The notes under the pieces: model-generated | Databases searched by the model: none | The model's input: the letters and a program-made list of their open reading frames with translations, nothing else | What the model was told of the DNA's origin: nothing | DNA from: Streptomyces sp. GSL17-111 | GTDB lineage: Bacteria > Actinomycetota > Actinomycetes > Streptomycetales > Streptomycetaceae | DNA length: 64,000 bases | Direction: 5' to 3' | Assembly: GCF_037911585.1 (NCBI RefSeq) | Contig: NZ_JBAJNS010000001.1 | Coordinates: 5,739,001 to 5,803,000, forward strand | Position numbers and translations under genes: made by a program | Shown here: positions 63,901 to 64,000 of the stretch, piece after piece | How the letters are laid out: each line of letters starts with the position of its first letter | Numbering within the stretch: the first letter of the stretch is position 1

Positions 63901-64000
63901 GTGGCGCGTCATGTGGGGGCGGAGGTGTTCGGGACGGCGTCGCCGGGGAAGTGGGGGGTGACGGGTCTGGGTGTGGATCGGTTGGCGTCGTCGCGTGATG
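54964..64000 (+). CDS. modular type I polyketide synthase, at least two modules (PKS3), 3' end beyond window
   Basis: ATG 54964 follows the PKS2 stop by two bases. I read the frame open to the right edge, giving about 3012 residues with no stop. Domains: class 1b docking (YVEALRTLVKENDRLKTRN); module 1 KS (55070-56340), AT (HAFH, malonyl), KR (58275-58990; A-type, GVWGSGGQGAY, no diagnostic LDD), ACP (LGFDSLTAVELRD); module 2 KS (59405-60680), AT (SHAFHSR, malonyl), DH (HRVHGRIVVP; DAALH), and an ER beginning near 63430, cut by the edge. A KR and ACP are expected beyond. Predicted units: hydroxyl, then a fully reduced methylene. Confidence 0.95.
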   Translation, partial: MTAPADARYVEALRTLVKENDRLKTRNRELAVVGHEPVAVVGMACRLPGGIDSPDALWDLVSAGGDGISDFPADRGWDLGALYDPESRGEGTSYSRQGGFVHDAGRFDADFFGISPREAQAMDPQQRLVLEASWEAIERAGIAPRGVRGTPVGVYVGAASSGYGTGVPVAEEAAGYALTGTATSVLSGRIAYSLGLEGPAVTVDTACSSSLVALHLAMQALRRDECTLALAGGVTVIATPAAFVEFSRQRGLARDGRCKAFAAAADGTGWSEGVGMVLLEKLSDARRNGHRVLAVLRGSAINSDGASNGLTAPNGPAQRRVVLDALAAARLSAAEVDAVEGHGTGTTLGDPIEAKALLATYGRDRAGGEPLWLGSLKSNIGHTQAASGVAGVIKMVQAVRHRVLPRTLHVDAPSPHVDWSAGAVELLTENRPWPDTGRPPRAGVSSFGVSGTNAHVILEGPPTDEDDATDPGTDPGTEHDAVPSVVPWVLSGRDAGSLRAQADRLHAHVGARPDLAAADLAVSLATTRSALDHRAVVLGADRAELLDGLRALAVSGTAPQAVTDTARAGRTAFLFSGQGSQWAGMGQGLETFPVFADAFAAASRAAGLDTGACGDAPALERTGTTQRALFALEVALFRLAESWGLTPRHLVGHSVGEVAAAHCGGVLSLEDAGTLVAARARLMDALPHGGAMLAVEAAEDGLELPEGVDLAAVNGPVSVTVSGDADAIGALEERLRAEGVRVKRLLVSHAFHSHLMEPMLDEFAEVARSLTYHAPAVPLVPTAPGDMVGPDYWVSQVREPVRFADAVRTLRDKGVTRFVEVGPDGVLTAAVRACLDADDDAACVALQRAGREPVGAWWRGVAAAHAAGAALDWTSITAGWGGRVVDLPTYAFRREHYWSVPPASETEERRSLRYAATWEPLPDAGTPALHGTWQILADPDDQTVAASGGLVDWCAETLRAHGAHVTVAAVPDPSADGLLLPHDPRPHPAHPGLSRGLSALPGAVREDGAPVWVVTRGAVAAGDGESADPAAAQLWAMGRVAALERPHRWGGALDLPEHPDADAARRMAAVLAGAHGDEDQLAVRASGLLARRLAPHPPRPATPWRPRGTVLVTGGTGALGAHVARWLAGRGAPHLVLAGRRGADAPGMAELAAELTAAGTGVTVAACDVGDRTALDALLAEHPPTAVVHAAGSGDFGALADLSDEDIARVLAAKVTGALHLDDALREAELDAFVMFSSVAGVWGSGGQGAYAAANAALDAIALRRAARGLPATSVAWGPWAGGGMAGADDTADYLRRRGLRAMDPVQALDALAAAVDGGDVNVAVADVDWARFVPAITSVRPQRLFDRLTATPPQATAPGPAAKGDAGAASATVNRLAALTAKERRRELAELVRGHVAAVLGHVGTDAVGPRRAFTDLGFDSLTAVELRDRLAGATGLALPTTAVFDHPTPDALADHLDDLVRGTGGDDDSTVTTRSAVDAEPVAIVGMACRFPGDIESPDALWRLVAEGRDGISGFPDDRGWDTERLYDPQAGAGASYVREGGFLRDVTEFDARFFGLSPREALAMDPQQRLMLQTAWEVFEHAGIDPEALRGSDTGVFAGTNGQDYPVLLAGDPGVSEGHQGAGNAAAVLSGRVAYTFGFEGPTLTVDTACSSSLVALHLAVRALRAGECSMALAGGVTVMSTPTAFVEFSRQLGLAADGRCKAFAAAADGTGWGEGVGVLLVERLSDAVRNGHRVLAVVRGSAVNQDGASNGLSAPSGPAQRRVIRRALADADLGPADVDAVEAHGTGTRLGDPIEAQALIATYGQDRVEPVLLGSLKSNIGHTQAASGVAGVIKMVQAMRHGTLPATLHVDAPTPEADWSAGAVELLTEARAWPETGRPRRAAVSSFGVSGTNAHVVLEAAPADGLAEPAGPSDGTPSESTAPLLPLLLSARTAEALPAQAERLREALAGRATADITYSLATTRSMLEHRAVVLVADGESAAAALEDLGTAVTGRAAPEAPGLALLFSGQGAQRVGMGRGLYEAFPVFAEAFDAVCARVDLDRSLREVVFGEDAELLARTGYTQPALFAVEVALFRLVESWGVVPDVLVGHSIGELAAAHVAGVLSLDDACALVSARGRLMEALPQGGAMLAVEAAEDGLDLPEGVDLAAVNGPTSVTVSGDADAVGALEERLRSEGVRVKRLVVSHAFHSRLMEPMLAEFSAVAESLTYHAPTIPLVTTAPGDMATPAYWVGQIREPVRFADAIASLDDVRILLELGPDGTLSALVPHIAEDATAVPALRAGQDEDAALLRALAALHVRGVPVDWVTLLAPAGGRRIELPTYAFTRERYWPSASAHPGDVVSAGLGETGHPVLSAGVELADDGGLMFAGRLSVRTHPWLAEHRVHGRIVVPGTAFVDLAVRAGDQAGCDHLDELVLHTPLALTEEESVQLQVRVGAPDEDGARPFTVHSRLSDGTGWYGQPWTRHASGTLRPALPAETPAASWPPDGGQVVSLDELYSALAGAGLEYGPVFQGLRGVLRAGEDLWAEVALPESAHADAGRFGLHPALLDAALHALAVRAAGADAPAGPPGLPFSWSQVTLAASGATTLRVRLSSRGDDGVELLALDPEGRTVLSVGRVVLRPLAADAPADAVPATRPVHRVDWVPLPEPAHVAASWAVVGHDPYGAADALAALGTDCAQVADVTSATAGLLLVTSAPADGADGLDGTEARVSAMLATVQEFLARKDTDATLVLLTRGAVQADPGDDLPDVSGAAVRGLLRSVQSENPGRVQLVDIDADPWTALATVPGTDEPELAVRGGRLYAARLAPVTDRTLQAPEGAWRVGVSVRGAVENVGLVGAPDAVASLGWGEVRVAVRAAGVNFRDVLNVLGMYPGEVAVGGEAAGVVVEVGPGVSRCVVGDRVLGFFGGAMGPLAVTDERLVAVVPRGWSFVEAAAVPIAFVTAYYALVDLAGLGAGERVLVHSVAGGVGMAAVQVARHVGAEVFGTASPGKWGVTGLGVDRLASSRD
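60990..61840 (+). repeat. malonyl AT repeat, copy 3 (PKS3 module 2), mosaic
   Basis: The 5' part (EDAELLART, TQPALF) matches copy 2, while the following part (AVEVALF, HSIGELAAAH) matches copy 1, and the 3' part (PALRAGQDEDAALL) again matches copy 1. Confidence 0.85.
63428..64000 (+). repeat. ER repeat, copy 2 (cut by window edge)
   Basis: Identical in every line compared to 37936-38508. The repeat continues beyond the window by an unknown length. Confidence 0.9.

Noticed and set aside
1..64000. tRNA genes, rRNA genes, CRISPR arrays or intact insertion sequences
   Set aside because: No cloverleaf, rRNA core sequence, regularly spaced repeat array or complete transposase was seen on either strand.

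Overview
The window has the look of a Streptomyces-type actinomycete chromosome: very high GC, genes packed end to end with ATGA/GTGA stop-start overlaps, many GTG starts, a SARP regulator carrying a TTA (bldA) codon, and actinobacterial modular type I PKS genes. No rRNA, tRNA, CRISPR array or intact insertion sequence was seen.

Region 1 (1 to about 19.4 kb) is a RiPP cluster for a dehydrated, azol(in)e-bearing peptide (LAP or thiopeptide-like). A 57-residue precursor gene (2283-2456, plus strand) encodes a tail of 21 residues, 20 of which are Ser, Thr or Cys. Facing it is a minus-strand operon from 19418 to 2542. Its order is: small secreted protein, SARP/NB-ARC activator, Ocin-ThiF/E1-like leader-binding protein, YcaO, SagB-type azoline dehydrogenase, LanB-type glutamylating dehydratase, separate SpaB_C-type lyase, PqqD-M50 membrane protease, ABC ATPase, ABC-2 permease, second YcaO. 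A 23-bp perfect inverted repeat separates the precursor from the operon end. To the left are an M20 amidohydrolase, a small unknown protein and a truncated LuxR-type regulator. I see no third LanB-like protein of the pyridine-synthase kind, so a linear goadsporin-like product fits better than a macrocyclic thiopeptide unless that gene lies left of the window.

Region 2 (about 19.7-31.2 kb) reads as a collagen/hydroxyproline utilisation island. It holds a secreted M9 collagenase (HEYTH, PKD and PPC domains) and an operon of D-hydroxyproline dehydrogenase subunits (DAO-like, 2Fe-2S, FAD/BFD-like). The operon continues with a DHDPS-family deaminase, a two-cysteine hydroxyproline epimerase and an aldehyde dehydrogenase. 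A GntR/FCD regulator and an Xaa-Pro aminopeptidase complete it. Together they would cut collagen, trim X-Pro/Hyp peptides and convert 4-hydroxyproline to 2-oxoglutarate. The four promoter regions share a palindrome AYGTNACAT, a likely operator of the GntR protein.

Region 3 (31.4-32.3 kb) is a boundary with an ArsR-family regulator and an IS5-type transposase relic. Region 4 (32.3 kb to the right edge) is a modular type I PKS cluster: a cytochrome P450, then three PKS genes with 3, 1 and at least 2 modules. The last PKS gene stays open to the right edge, so it has no stop in the window. Docking-domain classes support chain transfer in the order PKS1, PKS2, PKS3. The ER of the first module and the ER at the right edge are identical over every base compared (573 bp), and three malonyl AT domains form a mosaic, which indicates recent recombination between modules. 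No loading module or thioesterase is present here.
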